A stretch of DNA of 64,000 nt from UBA168 sp011055275 (GCA_046635845.1 JAQQXN010000001.1), one strand, 5' to 3'. Numbered from the stretch's first letter, positions 16,650 through 25,866 are shown. Numbers and translations: made by a program. The notes: generated by a model from the letters alone, not told the origin.

Positions 16650-18851
16650 TTGTCGCAAGAGGGGGAGGAAAAGCGTGAAGTTATATTAAGGGCGGCGGAC
16701 GCCAAGCCGCGTGATTATGGAAGGGGCAAGGTCAGGATAAACCAGGCAGCGCTTCAAGCACTCGGCGTTGAAGTAGGTGACGTCGTGGAGCTGTTCGCTA
16801 AAAGGAGAAGCGCAGCCATAGCTTGGCCCGCCTACATCGAAGACCAGGATCAGGACATAATAAGGATGGACGGGCTTACTCGGCAAAACATAGGTGCTTC
16901 ACTGGGAGATCGCGTTGTGGTGCGGAAGGCGTCCTATAAGCCTGCCCAGATGGTTAAGTTGGCGTCCTCCTCCTTCCAGGTCAGCGTGGACGAGGGCTTC
17001 TCGAGTTACGTGAAGAAGAGGCTCATTGATTTCGTGGTCGTACAAGGTGATAAGGTGCTTATTCCTGTGCTTGGTCAGTCCATGGTTTTCACCGTGGTCT
17101 CGGTGAGGCCACCTGGAATAGTTTTGGTGACCGATGACACCCAAGTTGTAATATCAGATAAGCCCGTGGAAGGTGATGAAGGGAGGCCCATAACTTACGA
17201 TGACATAGGAGGGCTCAAGGACGTCATACTCAAAGTCAGGGAGATGATAGAGTTACCGCTTAAGCACCCTGAGCTCTTCAGAAGGCTTGGCATAGATCCT
17301 CCCAAGGGAGTTCTCTTGATAGGCCCTCCAGGCGTGGGCAAGACTCTCTTGGCCAAGGCGGTCGCAAGCGAGACAGATGCGTACTTTGTGTCGATCAACG
17401 GGCCTGAAATCATGAGCAAGTTTTACGGCGAATCGGAGCAAAGGCTAAGGGAGATATTTGATGGCGCCAAGAAGCATGCTCCATCTATAATATTTATAGA
17501 CGAGATAGATGCCATAGCGCCAAAAAGGGAAGAGGTCACGGGAGAGGTCGAAAGGAGGGTGGTTGCCCAGTTGCTTGCCCTTATGGACGGGCTTCAGGCG
17601 AGAGGTGATGTAGTGGTCATAGGTGCGAGCAACATACCTCAGGCCATCGACCCAGCTCTAAGGCGCCCAGGAAGGTTTGATCGGGAGATAGAGATAGGTA
17701 TACCCAACAAGGAGGGAAGAGAGGAGATCCTACAGATACACACAAGGGGAATGCCGCTGGCCAAGGATGTGGACATACGCAAGCTCGTGGATATGACCAA
17801 CGGATACACGGGTGCTGACCTTGCAGCCCTTGTGAGGGAAGCGGCAATGAGAGCTCTTAGGAGGTACCTGCCCGAAATACAGGACATAGAGGGGGAGATC
17901 CCTGCCGAAATTTTGGAGAAGATGGAGGTCACGATGGACGACTTCATGAAGGCGCTGCCAGACATAGTCCCGACGACCCTCAGGGAGGTTTACGTAGAGG
18001 TGCCGGAGGTCAGATGGGATGACGTTGGCGGGCTCTCCGACGTTAAGGAGACGCTGAAGGAGGCCGTCCAGTGGCCTCTTGAGAAGCCGGAGGTCTTCAA
18101 GAGGGTTGGCATAAGGCCACCTAAGGGAGTTCTGCTCTATGGCCCTCCAGGCGTGGGCAAGACTCTCTTGGCCAAGGCGGTCGCAACGGAGAGCGAGGCC
18201 AACTTCATCTCCATTAAGGGGCCCGAAATATACAGTAAGTGGGTTGGAGAAAGCGAGAGGGCAATAAGGAGCATTTTCAGGAAGGCAAGGCAGAGCGCGC
18301 CCTGCGTGGTTTTCCTGGACGAGGTCGAGGCCATTGCGCCAATGCGTGGCTTGTCCTATGGAGATTCGAGGGTAAGTGAGAACGTTATTAGCCAGTTGCT
18401 CACCGAGCTCGATGGGATGGAGAGTCTTGAGAACATAGTCGTCATAGCTGCTACAAATAGGCCGGACATGCTGGACCCGGCCCTCTTGAGGCCAGGAAGA
18501 CTGGACTTGCTCGTCTACATACCTCCTCCTGACGTCAAATCCAGAAAGGAGATACTGAAGATTCACACGTCGAAGATGCCTCTCTCTCCAGACGTCTCGC
18601 TTGACGAGCTGGCTATTAGGACGGAGGGATATTCCGGAGCCGACCTTGAGGAGCTTGTGCGCGAAGCGGGGATGGCTGCCTTGAAGAGGGACATCGACGC
18701 AAAGGAAGTGACTCTGGCGGATTTCGAGAGGGCGCTTTCCTCGGTGAGGCCTTCCATAACGGAAGACATGATAAAGTTCTATCAGCAATGGAACGAGAAG
18801 GCCAAGAGCCTCCGCAGGGTTGAGAAGCAGGAACTGCTGGGGTGGATATGA
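16650..18851 (+). CDS. cdc48: CDC48/VAT-type AAA+ ATPase
   Basis: 733 residues: N-terminal double-psi barrel domain (about 1-185), then two AAA modules. Both Walker A motifs are GPPGVGKTLLAKAVA (near residues 225 and 498), with Walker B FIDEIDAIAP and FLDEVEAIAP and the second region of homology in each (ASNIPQAIDPALRRPGR, ATNRPDMLDPALLRPGR). It unfolds proteins for the proteasome. TTG start preceded by GGTGAAGG. The last 4 nt overlap the next gene (ATGA). Confidence 0.96.
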   Translation: MSQEGEEKREVILRAADAKPRDYGRGKVRINQAALQALGVEVGDVVELFAKRRSAAIAWPAYIEDQDQDIIRMDGLTRQNIGASLGDRVVVRKASYKPAQMVKLASSSFQVSVDEGFSSYVKKRLIDFVVVQGDKVLIPVLGQSMVFTVVSVRPPGIVLVTDDTQVVISDKPVEGDEGRPITYDDIGGLKDVILKVREMIELPLKHPELFRRLGIDPPKGVLLIGPPGVGKTLLAKAVASETDAYFVSINGPEIMSKFYGESEQRLREIFDGAKKHAPSIIFIDEIDAIAPKREEVTGEVERRVVAQLLALMDGLQARGDVVVIGASNIPQAIDPALRRPGRFDREIEIGIPNKEGREEILQIHTRGMPLAKDVDIRKLVDMTNGYTGADLAALVREAAMRALRRYLPEIQDIEGEIPAEILEKMEVTMDDFMKALPDIVPTTLREVYVEVPEVRWDDVGGLSDVKETLKEAVQWPLEKPEVFKRVGIRPPKGVLLYGPPGVGKTLLAKAVATESEANFISIKGPEIYSKWVGESERAIRSIFRKARQSAPCVVFLDEVEAIAPMRGLSYGDSRVSENVISQLLTELDGMESLENIVVIAATNRPDMLDPALLRPGRLDLLVYIPPPDVKSRKEILKIHTSKMPLSPDVSLDELAIRTEGYSGADLEELVREAGMAALKRDIDAKEVTLADFERALSSVRPSITEDMIKFYQQWNEKAKSLRRVEKQELLGWI

Positions 18852-19087
18852 TGAAGAGTTCTCTAAAGGTCGCAAAGCCCTACGATCAAGTTATACTCGA
18901 GTTCTTGCTTGAGAAGAACGCGAAGAAGGTTTACGTGAGCGAAAAGGAGATAATCGATCACCTCTCAGATGAGTTCGGAGAGGTTGACAGGAAGCTTCTA
19001 AATAGGGTTCTGATGCGCATGGAGATAAGGGGCTTGATCTCCGTTCAGGGCAAGGACAGCACGAAGCTTGTCAGCCTGGCGGAGTGA
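18848..19087 (+). CDS. Small winged-helix protein
   Basis: 79 residues from ATG 18848, which overlaps the cdc48 stop. The pattern helix-helix-recognition helix-wing (KEIIDHLSDEFGEVDRKLLN, then RMEIRGLISVQGKD) fits a winged-helix fold. Unknown function; coupled between cdc48 and fen1, it could bind DNA or a protein partner. Starts at GTG 18842 or ATG 18851 are also possible. Confidence 0.6.
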   Translation: MMKSSLKVAKPYDQVILEFLLEKNAKKVYVSEKEIIDHLSDEFGEVDRKLLNRVLMRMEIRGLISVQGKDSTKLVSLAE

Positions 19088-19092
19088 TAGTA

Positions 19093-20115
19093 ATGGGCGT
19101 CGACCTAAGGGACTTGGTTCAGAAGCAGACCGTAACACTTCAGCAACTTTCTGGAAAGGTTGTAGCCATCGATGGCTACAACGCCCTTTACCAGTTTTTG
19201 AGCACCATAAGGGGAAATGATGGCAGGCCCTTGATGGATAGCAGGCAGAGGGTGACAAGCCACCTCAGCGGCCTTTTTTATCGCACGGTGAACTTCTTGG
19301 AAAAGGGGGTTTGGCCTGTTTACGTGTTCGATGGGCCCGCCATAAAGGAAAAGAGGAAGACCATCGAGCAGCGCATGGAGGTAAGGCTGGCGGCCGAGAG
19401 GCTTTACAGGGAAGCCGTGGAAACGGGAAACGAGGAAGAGGCGAGAAAGTACGGTGAAAGGGCTGCCCTCTTGACCCCTCAAATGGTTGACGAGGCGAAG
19501 GCGCTCCTAGAGGCCATGGGGGTGCCCTGGATACAGGCCGCGGCAGAAGGTGAGGCTCAGGCAGCAGCAATGGTAAGGGCGGGAGAGGCTTGGGCTGTTG
19601 GCAGCCAAGACTACGACTCCCTGCTCTTTGGAGCTGAAAGGCTCGTTCGCAACATGACCGTTTCCGGAAGGAGGAAAGTCCCAAACGAAAATCGCTACAT
19701 ACCGGTGGATATGGAGCTGATTGACCTCGGAGAAACCCTAAAGTCGCTTGGAATAACAAGGGAACAGCTCGTTGATATAGGTCTGATGATAGGCACGGAC
19801 TACAACGATGGTTACGAGGGAATTGGACCTAAAAAAGCCCTATCTCTTATAAAGCAGTATGGCTCCCTAGAAGAGGTAATTAAGGCAAAGGGCCTTGATC
19901 CCTCACCGCTGTCGCTCAGAGAGCTTTTCTTAAATCCGAAGGTAAACCCCGTTGAGAGGCCGAAGTGGGGAGAGATCAGCGTGGAAAAGGTTGTCTCTTT
20001 CTTATGCGATCAGCACGACTTTTCCAGGGAGAGGGTGATGGAAAATCTGGCCAGGATAAGAAAGAAGCCTGAGAGGAGCTCTGGTCAGACGTCTCTGACC
20101 TCGTTTTTTGGCTGA
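19093..20115 (+). CDS. fen: Flap endonuclease FEN1
   Basis: 340 residues. Structure-specific nuclease removing 5' flaps in Okazaki fragment maturation. The ATG at 19093 gives MGVDLRDL, placing the conserved Gly2 correctly (an upstream GTG at 19084 would not). The N-nuclease carries IDGYNALYQF and VFDGPAIKEK, the I-nuclease EGEAQAA, GSQDYDSLLFG and GTDYNDGYEGIGPKKAL. The C-terminal QTSLTSFFG is a PCNA-binding PIP box. Confidence 0.96.
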   Translation: MGVDLRDLVQKQTVTLQQLSGKVVAIDGYNALYQFLSTIRGNDGRPLMDSRQRVTSHLSGLFYRTVNFLEKGVWPVYVFDGPAIKEKRKTIEQRMEVRLAAERLYREAVETGNEEEARKYGERAALLTPQMVDEAKALLEAMGVPWIQAAAEGEAQAAAMVRAGEAWAVGSQDYDSLLFGAERLVRNMTVSGRRKVPNENRYIPVDMELIDLGETLKSLGITREQLVDIGLMIGTDYNDGYEGIGPKKALSLIKQYGSLEEVIKAKGLDPSPLSLRELFLNPKVNPVERPKWGEISVEKVVSFLCDQHDFSRERVMENLARIRKKPERSSGQTSLTSFFG

Positions 20116-20150
20116 GGGCTAGTCTTATCTCACAGCATAATCTAAATGGC

Positions 20151-21089
20151 ATGGGTTACGTAACAGTTCCGGGCAAGATTACCCTCCTTGGTGAGCATGC
20201 GGTCGTGTATGGGTATCCTGCTCTCGTCATGGCCATTAACCTGTACACGAGAGCTGCGGCCGGCGATGGGGAAGGAGCGGTGAAAATCGAATCTGCGTAT
20301 CCGGGAGGACGCGTTGAAACCAAGATTGACATGGATGGCGAAGGAGGAGATGAGCTACCCTACGTTAAGGCCGCGATCAAAAAAGTTTGGGATATGCAGG
20401 GCATCAGAAGAGCCGCAAACGTGAGCATAAATAGCGATTTGCCCTATGGCTCCGGATTGGGAAGCAGCGCGTCAGTTTCCGTCGCCGTCTTAGCCGCTTA
20501 CTCGCTGTACTACGGCGTGAAGTTTCAGCCTGAACAGCTCGCAAAGCTGGGAAGAGAGATCGAAGTGCAAGTTCAGGGAAGGGCCAGTCCCATGGACACG
20601 CTGGCGGTTAGCCTAGGAGGGCTGATAAAGGTAGTGCCGCCCGAGAAGTTTGAGAGGATGGGCGAGGACTTCGAAGTAGAGGCCATAATTGCTTGCGTTA
20701 GCAAGGAAAAAAACACGAGGGAATCGGTGGCCTTCGTTAGGAAGAGAAAGGATGAGCTTGGCTCCAGGTTTGACGAAATACTAGAGGAGATAGGCTCGTT
20801 GGTTGAGAGCTCTTCTAAAGCCATTCGGGAGCATGACCTGACCCAACTCTGTTCGTTGATGAACAGAAACGAGGAACTGCTGGAGGAATTAGGAGTGGTC
20901 ACCGGAAGGTCGCTTAACTTGGTGCGGCGGGCAAGGGCTTTGGGCGCTGCTGGCGCAAAGATAAGCGGAGGAGGGTTTGGCGGATGCGTGGTCGTCCTCG
21001 GAGGCGATGAGAAAGTGGCCATGGCCCTCGCGCCAATTGCAGATAGGGTATTTATGGTGACGAAAAGCGGGGGAGTGAGGTATGCTTGA
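20151..21089 (+). CDS. mvk: Mevalonate kinase
   Basis: 312-residue GHMP kinase. N-terminal PGKITLLGEHAVVYGYPAL, the ATP loop DLPYGSGLGSSASVSVAV (residues near 100-118) and C-terminal AAGAKISGGGFGGC are all present. It phosphorylates mevalonate in the pathway feeding archaeal isoprenoid lipids, linking it to the UbiA prenyltransferase at the left edge. 35 nt after fen1; same direction. Confidence 0.95.
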   Translation: MGYVTVPGKITLLGEHAVVYGYPALVMAINLYTRAAAGDGEGAVKIESAYPGGRVETKIDMDGEGGDELPYVKAAIKKVWDMQGIRRAANVSINSDLPYGSGLGSSASVSVAVLAAYSLYYGVKFQPEQLAKLGREIEVQVQGRASPMDTLAVSLGGLIKVVPPEKFERMGEDFEVEAIIACVSKEKNTRESVAFVRKRKDELGSRFDEILEEIGSLVESSSKAIREHDLTQLCSLMNRNEELLEELGVVTGRSLNLVRRARALGAAGAKISGGGFGGCVVVLGGDEKVAMALAPIADRVFMVTKSGGVRYA

Positions 21090-21163
21090 GACGCCTGTTA
21101 GTGAGCTGCAGTGACCACCTCGGAACGGCAAGCAATCCATATTAGTTGGTACCCGTTTATGGC

Positions 21164-21460
21164 ATGACTGAGCTGAGATTTGATTACTCATCGTTGGAAG
21201 GGCTTGTGGGCGTGCTTTCGGCAAAGGCCAGGGTATCGATAATGAAGGCGCTTAAGGATGGCCCGAAGTCGAGCGCCTCTCTCTTCGAGTACCTGAAGCG
21301 CGAAGGTTATGAAGACATGGAGAAAAGTACCTTTTATTATCACTTGCAGAAACTTAGGGCCTGCGGGCTGATAAGGGAATCTGGTAACATAGCGGGAGCA
21401 GGAAAGCCCGAAAAAGTTTGGTCCTTGGCTGCGGATTCGCTTGTCATAAACCTGAGATAA
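21164..21460 (+). CDS. ArsR-like winged-helix transcriptional regulator
   Basis: 98 residues with an HTH of the ArsR type: SAKARVSIMKALKDGPKSS, then a recognition helix in KSTFYYHLQKLRACGLI and a wing through GKPEKVW. No metal-binding cysteines in the usual positions (one Cys in the dimer of the recognition region). Target unknown; the neighbours are mvk upstream and the L22 operon 210 nt downstream. TATA-like CATATTAG sits about 24 nt before the chosen ATG; a TTG at 21146 is in frame but less likely. Confidence 0.7.
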   Translation: MTELRFDYSSLEGLVGVLSAKARVSIMKALKDGPKSSASLFEYLKREGYEDMEKSTFYYHLQKLRACGLIRESGNIAGAGKPEKVWSLAADSLVINLR

Positions 21461-21670
21461 TTTTTGCACTTAATGACTTTGAACTAAATCGCATATTCGG
21501 TGCGGGCTTGCGCCATGTGGTCGTCCTGACGGCAACTGGGCGAGTTTTCTACTGTTCTTTACCTTGTTAATTTCAAGGAGATGTAAACAGTTTGGCTAAG
21601 CAAATGCGGCATTTCAGGGCCTGGCTTGGTTTGATAGCCCCCAAAGCTTATTAAAGTCTCTATCAAATTA

Positions 21671-22153
21671 TTGGAGATAAAATCGCCCAGATTCGATTAT
21701 ACCGTTCAGCTTGAAGATCCGTCGAAGGAGGTATTAGTGAGCGTGAGAAACGCTCGTGCCTCCTTCAAGAAGAGCTGTGAGCTCATGGATGCCATACGTG
21801 GGAAGAAGGTAAAAGAAGCTCAAGCGATAATCGAGGGCGTTATACAGATGAAGCAACCCATTCACTACACGAGCCACCGGAAGCACGTTCCTCATCACTC
21901 AGAGCTTAAGGGCAATAAGGGCGCTGAGGGGGGATATCCGGTGAACGTTGCGAAGCAGGTTCAGAGGCTTCTTGATAACGCTTTGGCAGCAGCGGACTCC
22001 AAGGGACTTGACGAAGACAAGCTCGTGGTGAGTCACGCTGCCGTTTTGTTGGGATTGAAAGTTAGGAGGTTCTTTGCTCGTGCGCGGGGCCAGCACGACC
22101 TCAAGGTGAGGCAGCTGGTCCACATGGAGCTGGGCCTTAGGGAGGTGGATTGA
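21671..22153 (+). CDS. rpl22: Ribosomal protein uL22
   Basis: 160 residues, first gene of the second ribosomal block. The archaeal core shows ARASFKKSCELMDAIRGKKV and the beta-hairpin region near HYTSHRKHVPHHS. TTG start with TTATTAAAG about 21-23 nt upstream, so probably leaderless. It is separated from the L3-S19 operon by inversion. Confidence 0.95.
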   Translation: MEIKSPRFDYTVQLEDPSKEVLVSVRNARASFKKSCELMDAIRGKKVKEAQAIIEGVIQMKQPIHYTSHRKHVPHHSELKGNKGAEGGYPVNVAKQVQRLLDNALAAADSKGLDEDKLVVSHAAVLLGLKVRRFFARARGQHDLKVRQLVHMELGLREVD

Positions 22154-22154
22154 A

Positions 22155-22772
22155 GTGCTCGTAAAGAAGTACTTCGTCGATAAGGGTTTTAGGTACGCCA
22201 TGATAAAGGATCAGCTCTTCAAGAATTTGCGCTCGGCCGGCTTAGCTAGGGTTGAGATAGCTCAGGCTCCGCTTGGAACAAGGATAATCTTGTACGCACA
22301 GAGGCCGGGCCTTGTCATCGGGCAAAGAGGTAACAACATACAAGCTCTGACGGGAGAGCTTGAGAAGAAGTACAAAATTGAGAACCCTCACGTCTTGGTT
22401 TACGGATTGGACCAGCCAAACTTGGAGCCGCAGGCGTTGGCCTTTGGTATAGCCGAGCAACTGGAAAGGGGGATGTACTTCAGAAAGATAGCGAACACCA
22501 CGTTAAATAATATAATGCAAAGCGGGGCAAGAGGGGCTGAGATCATCATAAGGGGCAGGCTTTCCATAGCTAAGTCGAGGATGGCTCGCTTTACGACTGG
22601 CGTGATATACAAGAGCGGCATGGTCTTGGGAAAGCAGACCGAGCTCGGTAAGGCCTCTGCACTTCTTAAAGAGGGATTGGTAGGCGTTAAGGTGAGGATC
22701 ACCAAGCCAGGAGTCCCTGTAGACGCTGTGCTCGTAAAGCAGCAAAGGGAGAGTGAGCAAGTTGTCGCTTAA
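22155..22772 (+). CDS. rps3: Ribosomal protein uS3
   Basis: 205 residues with the KH domain motif VIGQRGNNIQAL near residue 55 and the C-terminal domain with IIIRGRLS and RMARFTTGVIYKSG. GTG start 1 nt after the L22 stop, with GGAGGTGG immediately upstream as ribosome binding site. Confidence 0.96.
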   Translation: MLVKKYFVDKGFRYAMIKDQLFKNLRSAGLARVEIAQAPLGTRIILYAQRPGLVIGQRGNNIQALTGELEKKYKIENPHVLVYGLDQPNLEPQALAFGIAEQLERGMYFRKIANTTLNNIMQSGARGAEIIIRGRLSIAKSRMARFTTGVIYKSGMVLGKQTELGKASALLKEGLVGVKVRITKPGVPVDAVLVKQQRESEQVVA

Positions 22773-22956
22773 GGCCTCGGACTTAAGGAAGATGAAGAGG
22801 GAGGAGCTTCTCAAGCTTTTGGAAGATCAGAGGTTGCAGCTTCTGAAGCTGAGCTCAGAAAAAGCCGCTAAGGGTACTCTTGACAAGCCCGGAACGATGA
22901 GGGTTGTGAGGAAGAACATAGCGAGAATACTGACTTTACTTGGTGAGCAGAAGTGA
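22753..22956 (+). CDS. rpl29: Ribosomal protein uL29
   Basis: 67 residues, two long helices, with the LRKMKREELLKLLEDQRLQL block typical of L29 and the conserved VRKNIARILTL end. GTG start overlapping the S3 gene by 20 nt; an in-frame TTG at 22762 is an alternative. Lies beside the tunnel exit with L23. Confidence 0.93.
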   Translation: MSKLSLKASDLRKMKREELLKLLEDQRLQLLKLSSEKAAKGTLDKPGTMRVVRKNIARILTLLGEQK

Positions 22957-23180
22957 AAGCGGTTGACCTGGTTTTTGAAGGGAAGCACGTCGAGTTTGAG
23001 TTTAACGGTAAAAAGGTAGGGGGAGAGTGCGAGCTTGAGACCAAGAACACATTGGTGGTTAAAGGAAAGACGTATCCGAAGAGATCCTTGGCTGGACTTA
23101 AGGTAGAGGGAAGGAGTATCTCAAGGGTGTTTTACGAGAGAAGCCTTGAAGAAAGGCTAAAAAGGCTATTAGGAGAGTGA
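22953..23180 (+). CDS. rnp1: Ribonuclease P protein Rpp29 (Pop4)
   Basis: 75 residues, a short Sm-like beta-barrel: FEGKHVEFEFNGKKVGGECE followed by NTLVVKG. Sits between L29 and S17, the common archaeal location of this gene. It helps the RNase P RNA mature the 5' ends of tRNAs. GTG start overlapping the L29 stop by 4 nt (GTGA). Confidence 0.85.
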   Translation: MKAVDLVFEGKHVEFEFNGKKVGGECELETKNTLVVKGKTYPKRSLAGLKVEGRSISRVFYERSLEERLKRLLGE

Positions 23181-23190
23181 GGTGAGATCG

Positions 23191-23520
23191 TTGCCAGCTC
23201 AAGAGTTATATGGTATTAAGGCCCCTGAAAAGGCCTGCACCGACAAGAATTGCCCATTTCACGGAGATTTGACCGTGAGGGGAACCGTTTTCGAGTGCCG
23301 GGTAGAATCGAATAGGATGAACAGGACAGCTACCGTTGTCCGTGAGGTTGCAAAGTGGGTTCCAAAGTACGAGAGATACGAGCGTGAAAGAACCCGCATA
23401 CACGCCCATGTCCCGCCTTGCATTCAGATAAAGGAGGGAGACGAGGTTTTGGTGGCCGAGTGCAGGCCCATATCGAAAACGGTGTCGTTCGTCGTGTTAG
23501 GGGTGAGAGCTCATGGTTAA
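23191..23520 (+). CDS. rps17: Ribosomal protein uS17
   Basis: 109 residues, with the archaeal N-terminal CTDKNCPFHG segment and the OB core through HAHVPPCI and VLVAECRPISK. The TTG at 23191 is chosen because GAGGTGAGATC (23180-23188) is a strong ribosome binding site placed just upstream; a GTG at 23182 falls inside that site. Confidence 0.93.
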   Translation: MPAQELYGIKAPEKACTDKNCPFHGDLTVRGTVFECRVESNRMNRTATVVREVAKWVPKYERYERERTRIHAHVPPCIQIKEGDEVLVAECRPISKTVSFVVLGVRAHG

Positions 23521-23938
23521 GAGAGGAGGTAAAGAAGCGGTAGAGGTTAGAAGGCCGCACCTTTCGCGCGGTATAGTCGCTGGGACCCAGCTGGTTTGCG
23601 CCGACAACAGCGGGGCGAAGATAATCAGTATGATATCCGTAGAAGGATATAGGGGAAGGATAAGGAGATATCCCAAGGCAACGGTTGGCAACATAATAAC
23701 CGCCTCGGTTAAGGTTGGGAATCCCGAGATGAGAAGGCAGATAGTTAAAGCCATCGTGGTGAGGCAGCGCATGCCGATAAGAAGGCCCGATGGCACAAGG
23801 GTCGTGTTTGAGGACAACGCGGCGGTAATTCTGACGCCGGATGGCGATCCGAAGGGGACAGATGTGCACGGGCCGGTGGCCAAGGAGGCTGCAGAAAGGG
23901 TGGTAAAGCTGGCTGGCCTGGCCACGATGGTTATATGA
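23513..23938 (+). CDS. rpl14: Ribosomal protein uL14
   Basis: 141 residues. Conserved core VCADNSGAKIISMISVEGY and VRQRMPIRRPDGTRVVFEDN identify it. It binds at the subunit interface. ATG preceded by GGGGTGA; overlaps the S17 end by 8 nt. Confidence 0.96.
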   Translation: MVKRGGKEAVEVRRPHLSRGIVAGTQLVCADNSGAKIISMISVEGYRGRIRRYPKATVGNIITASVKVGNPEMRRQIVKAIVVRQRMPIRRPDGTRVVFEDNAAVILTPDGDPKGTDVHGPVAKEAAERVVKLAGLATMVI

Positions 23939-23948
23939 GGTGTTTGTT

Positions 23949-24491
23949 TTGAGTAAAAAACCTTCAACTCAAAGATTAGTGCTTCAGACGTTTAGGGACG
24001 ATCCATTTCACAGGAAGTACTTGGTTAACGCTCACTTATCCTCTTCTCTCAGAGGTCGTTTGGGTATAAGGTCAATGCCCGTGAGGGAAGGGGATACCGT
24101 GAGGATCGTTAAGGGAGATTACGCAGGTAGACATGGAAGGGTGCGCGCGGTTCATCGCGAGCTCGGGAAGATAGAAGTAGTTGGAATAACGGAGAAGAGC
24201 GGAAAGGGCGATACCATATACCCAAAGATCTCCATTTCCAACGTCGAAATTACCAGGTTGAACTTAAGGGACAAGTGGAGAAGGAAAATCATAAGCAGGA
24301 AGACTGGAAAGGAGATAACCGCGGAGGTTGAGAGGGAGATATCTGCTCCTGAAGAGGGAAGCGAGACACAAGAGGAGGAAAAGCCTGAGGAGGAAAAGCC
24401 TAAGGAGAGCGCTGCCCTGCCGCAGCAAGCGGAGGGGCAGAAACAGGAGGGTGAACAACGATGGCCAATAAGGGTGGAAGTAGGCACATGA
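23949..24491 (+). CDS. rpl24: Ribosomal protein uL24 with long acidic tail
   Basis: 180 residues from TTG 23949, which follows GAGGTG (23936-23941) with 7-nt spacing; a GTG at 23940 overlaps that site. The KOW core (VREGDTVRIVKGDYAGRHGR) spans residues 40-110. After residue 130 there is an unusual Glu/Pro/Lys/Gln-rich tail with a 15-bp tandem repeat coding EEEKP twice. The tail coding region overlaps the S4e start by 31 nt. Confidence 0.93.
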   Translation: MSKKPSTQRLVLQTFRDDPFHRKYLVNAHLSSSLRGRLGIRSMPVREGDTVRIVKGDYAGRHGRVRAVHRELGKIEVVGITEKSGKGDTIYPKISISNVEITRLNLRDKWRRKIISRKTGKEITAEVEREISAPEEGSETQEEEKPEEEKPKESAALPQQAEGQKQEGEQRWPIRVEVGT

Positions 24492-25183
24492 AGGTCAGCA
24501 GCATACCGAGCTCCTGGCCAAGAGGGGGGAAGAGCATGAGGTTCCTGGCAAAACCAAGGCCGGGTCCTCATTCTACGCAGTACTCTCTCCCACTTGTGAT
24601 GCTGATAAGGGATGTGCTTGGCCTGGCCTCCACGGCCAAGGAGGCAAGGATCACCATAGCGACCGGGAAGGTTAGGGTTAACGGGAAGGTACGCAAGGAA
24701 GACAAGTTTCCAGTTGGCCCATTCGACCTCGTCTCCGTGGAGTCTTATGGAAATTACTGCATATTGCCGAAGAAGGGAGTGGGGTTGTACCCGATCCCTT
24801 ACGAGGGCCCTCGTTACCTGAGGGTAGAGAGGAAGGCGCTTTACGCCGGGAAATATCAGATTGGATTTCACGACGGGAGCAACATGCTTTTAGCGAAAGA
24901 CAGCCAGCTCAGCGCGGCAAAGGTTGGCTCAACCCTGCTGCTCGAGGCATCGGGCGAGAAATGGGTGCCCAAGGAGGAACTTCAGCTCAAGGAGGGGTCC
25001 TTAGTGATAGTTGTAGGAGGTAAGAACGAGGGAGTGATTGGAACCGTTTCCTCCGTTTCGGAAGATCAAGTTAACATAAGCACCCCTCAGGGGCAGGCCT
25101 TCCAAACGTCAAAGGATCACATTTACGTGGTGGACCAGAGGATAGTTGACGCGGTTTCCAGTCAGGAGGTGAAGAGCGCTTGA
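24461..25183 (+). CDS. rps4e: Ribosomal protein eS4
   Basis: 240 residues. Order of domains: N-terminal basic tail (SRHMKVSSIPSSWP), S4-like RNA-binding domain, central domain and C-terminal KOW (VIVVGGKNEGVIGTV). ATG 24461 follows GGAGGGTGAA by 6 nt. Confidence 0.96.
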   Translation: MANKGGSRHMKVSSIPSSWPRGGKSMRFLAKPRPGPHSTQYSLPLVMLIRDVLGLASTAKEARITIATGKVRVNGKVRKEDKFPVGPFDLVSVESYGNYCILPKKGVGLYPIPYEGPRYLRVERKALYAGKYQIGFHDGSNMLLAKDSQLSAAKVGSTLLLEASGEKWVPKEELQLKEGSLVIVVGGKNEGVIGTVSSVSEDQVNISTPQGQAFQTSKDHIYVVDQRIVDAVSSQEVKSA

Positions 25184-25686
25184 ATCCCATGGATGAGGTT
25201 AGGTTGGAGAAGGTAACCGTTAACATGTCCTTCGCTGGAAGGCAAGAGAGGCAAAATGCAGCGGTCACCGTCCTTCAATCGCTGGTCGATCAAAAGCCGG
25301 TGATAACTCGCGCGAAAAGTACCGTAAGAGACTTCGGAATACATAAGGGTGAGCCCATGGCAGCGGTAGCTACGCTCAGGGGTAAGGCCGCCGAGGACTT
25401 TCTTAATAGGGCCCTTTCAGCGGTTAATAAGAGGATAAAGGCCAGCAGCTTTGATGGCCGGTCAACTTACAACTTTGGCATAGCCGAGCACATAACCATA
25501 CCCGGTACGAAGTACGTGCCGGAGCTCGGCATATTTGGAATGAATGTGGCCATAACCCTCAGCAAGCCTGGAAGGCGGGTTGCGCTTCGCAGAGAGAACC
25601 CGAGTTCGCTTCCGCCCAAGAAATACGTGAGCAGGGAGGAAGCGGAGGAGTTCATGACCAAGAAGTTTGGAGTCGTCTTTGAGTAG
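25180..25686 (+). CDS. rpl5: Ribosomal protein uL5
   Basis: 168 residues, with the N-terminal VRLEKVTVNMSFAG and C-terminal GIFGMNVAITLSKPGRRVA. It holds 5S rRNA in the central protuberance. TTG start with GGAGGTGA 8 nt upstream; overlap of 4 nt with S4e (TTGA). Confidence 0.96.
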   Translation: MNPMDEVRLEKVTVNMSFAGRQERQNAAVTVLQSLVDQKPVITRAKSTVRDFGIHKGEPMAAVATLRGKAAEDFLNRALSAVNKRIKASSFDGRSTYNFGIAEHITIPGTKYVPELGIFGMNVAITLSKPGRRVALRRENPSSLPPKKYVSREEAEEFMTKKFGVVFE

Positions 25687-25694
25687 TGATAGAG

Positions 25695-25859
25695 ATGGGA
25701 AAGTATAAACCTGCAAAGGTCAGGAAGTACGGAAGAGGAGCGCAGGTGTGTTCCCGGTGCGGGAGCCATGATGCCCCGATTAGGGCGTACGGGCTTCACC
25801 TGTGCAGGCAGTGCTTCAGGGAGATAGCTCAGGATATGGGCTTTAAGAAGTATAGGTGA
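25695..25859 (+). CDS. rps14: Ribosomal protein uS14 (zinc form)
   Basis: 54 residues, ATG 25695 to TGA 25859. Two CxxC pairs (CSRCG and CRQC) separated by the HDAPIRAYGLHL segment make the zinc site, as in archaeal S14. N-terminal KYKPAKVRKYGRG is basic. 8 nt after the L5 stop, 7 nt before S8; too short for many gene finders. Confidence 0.95.
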   Translation: MGKYKPAKVRKYGRGAQVCSRCGSHDAPIRAYGLHLCRQCFREIAQDMGFKKYR

Positions 25860-25866
25860 TCGCTAA

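Noticed and set aside
17730..18875. Long antisense frame of 381 codons inside cdc48
   Set aside because: It is the shadow of a GC-rich, strongly conserved gene on the other strand; no family features, no promoter.
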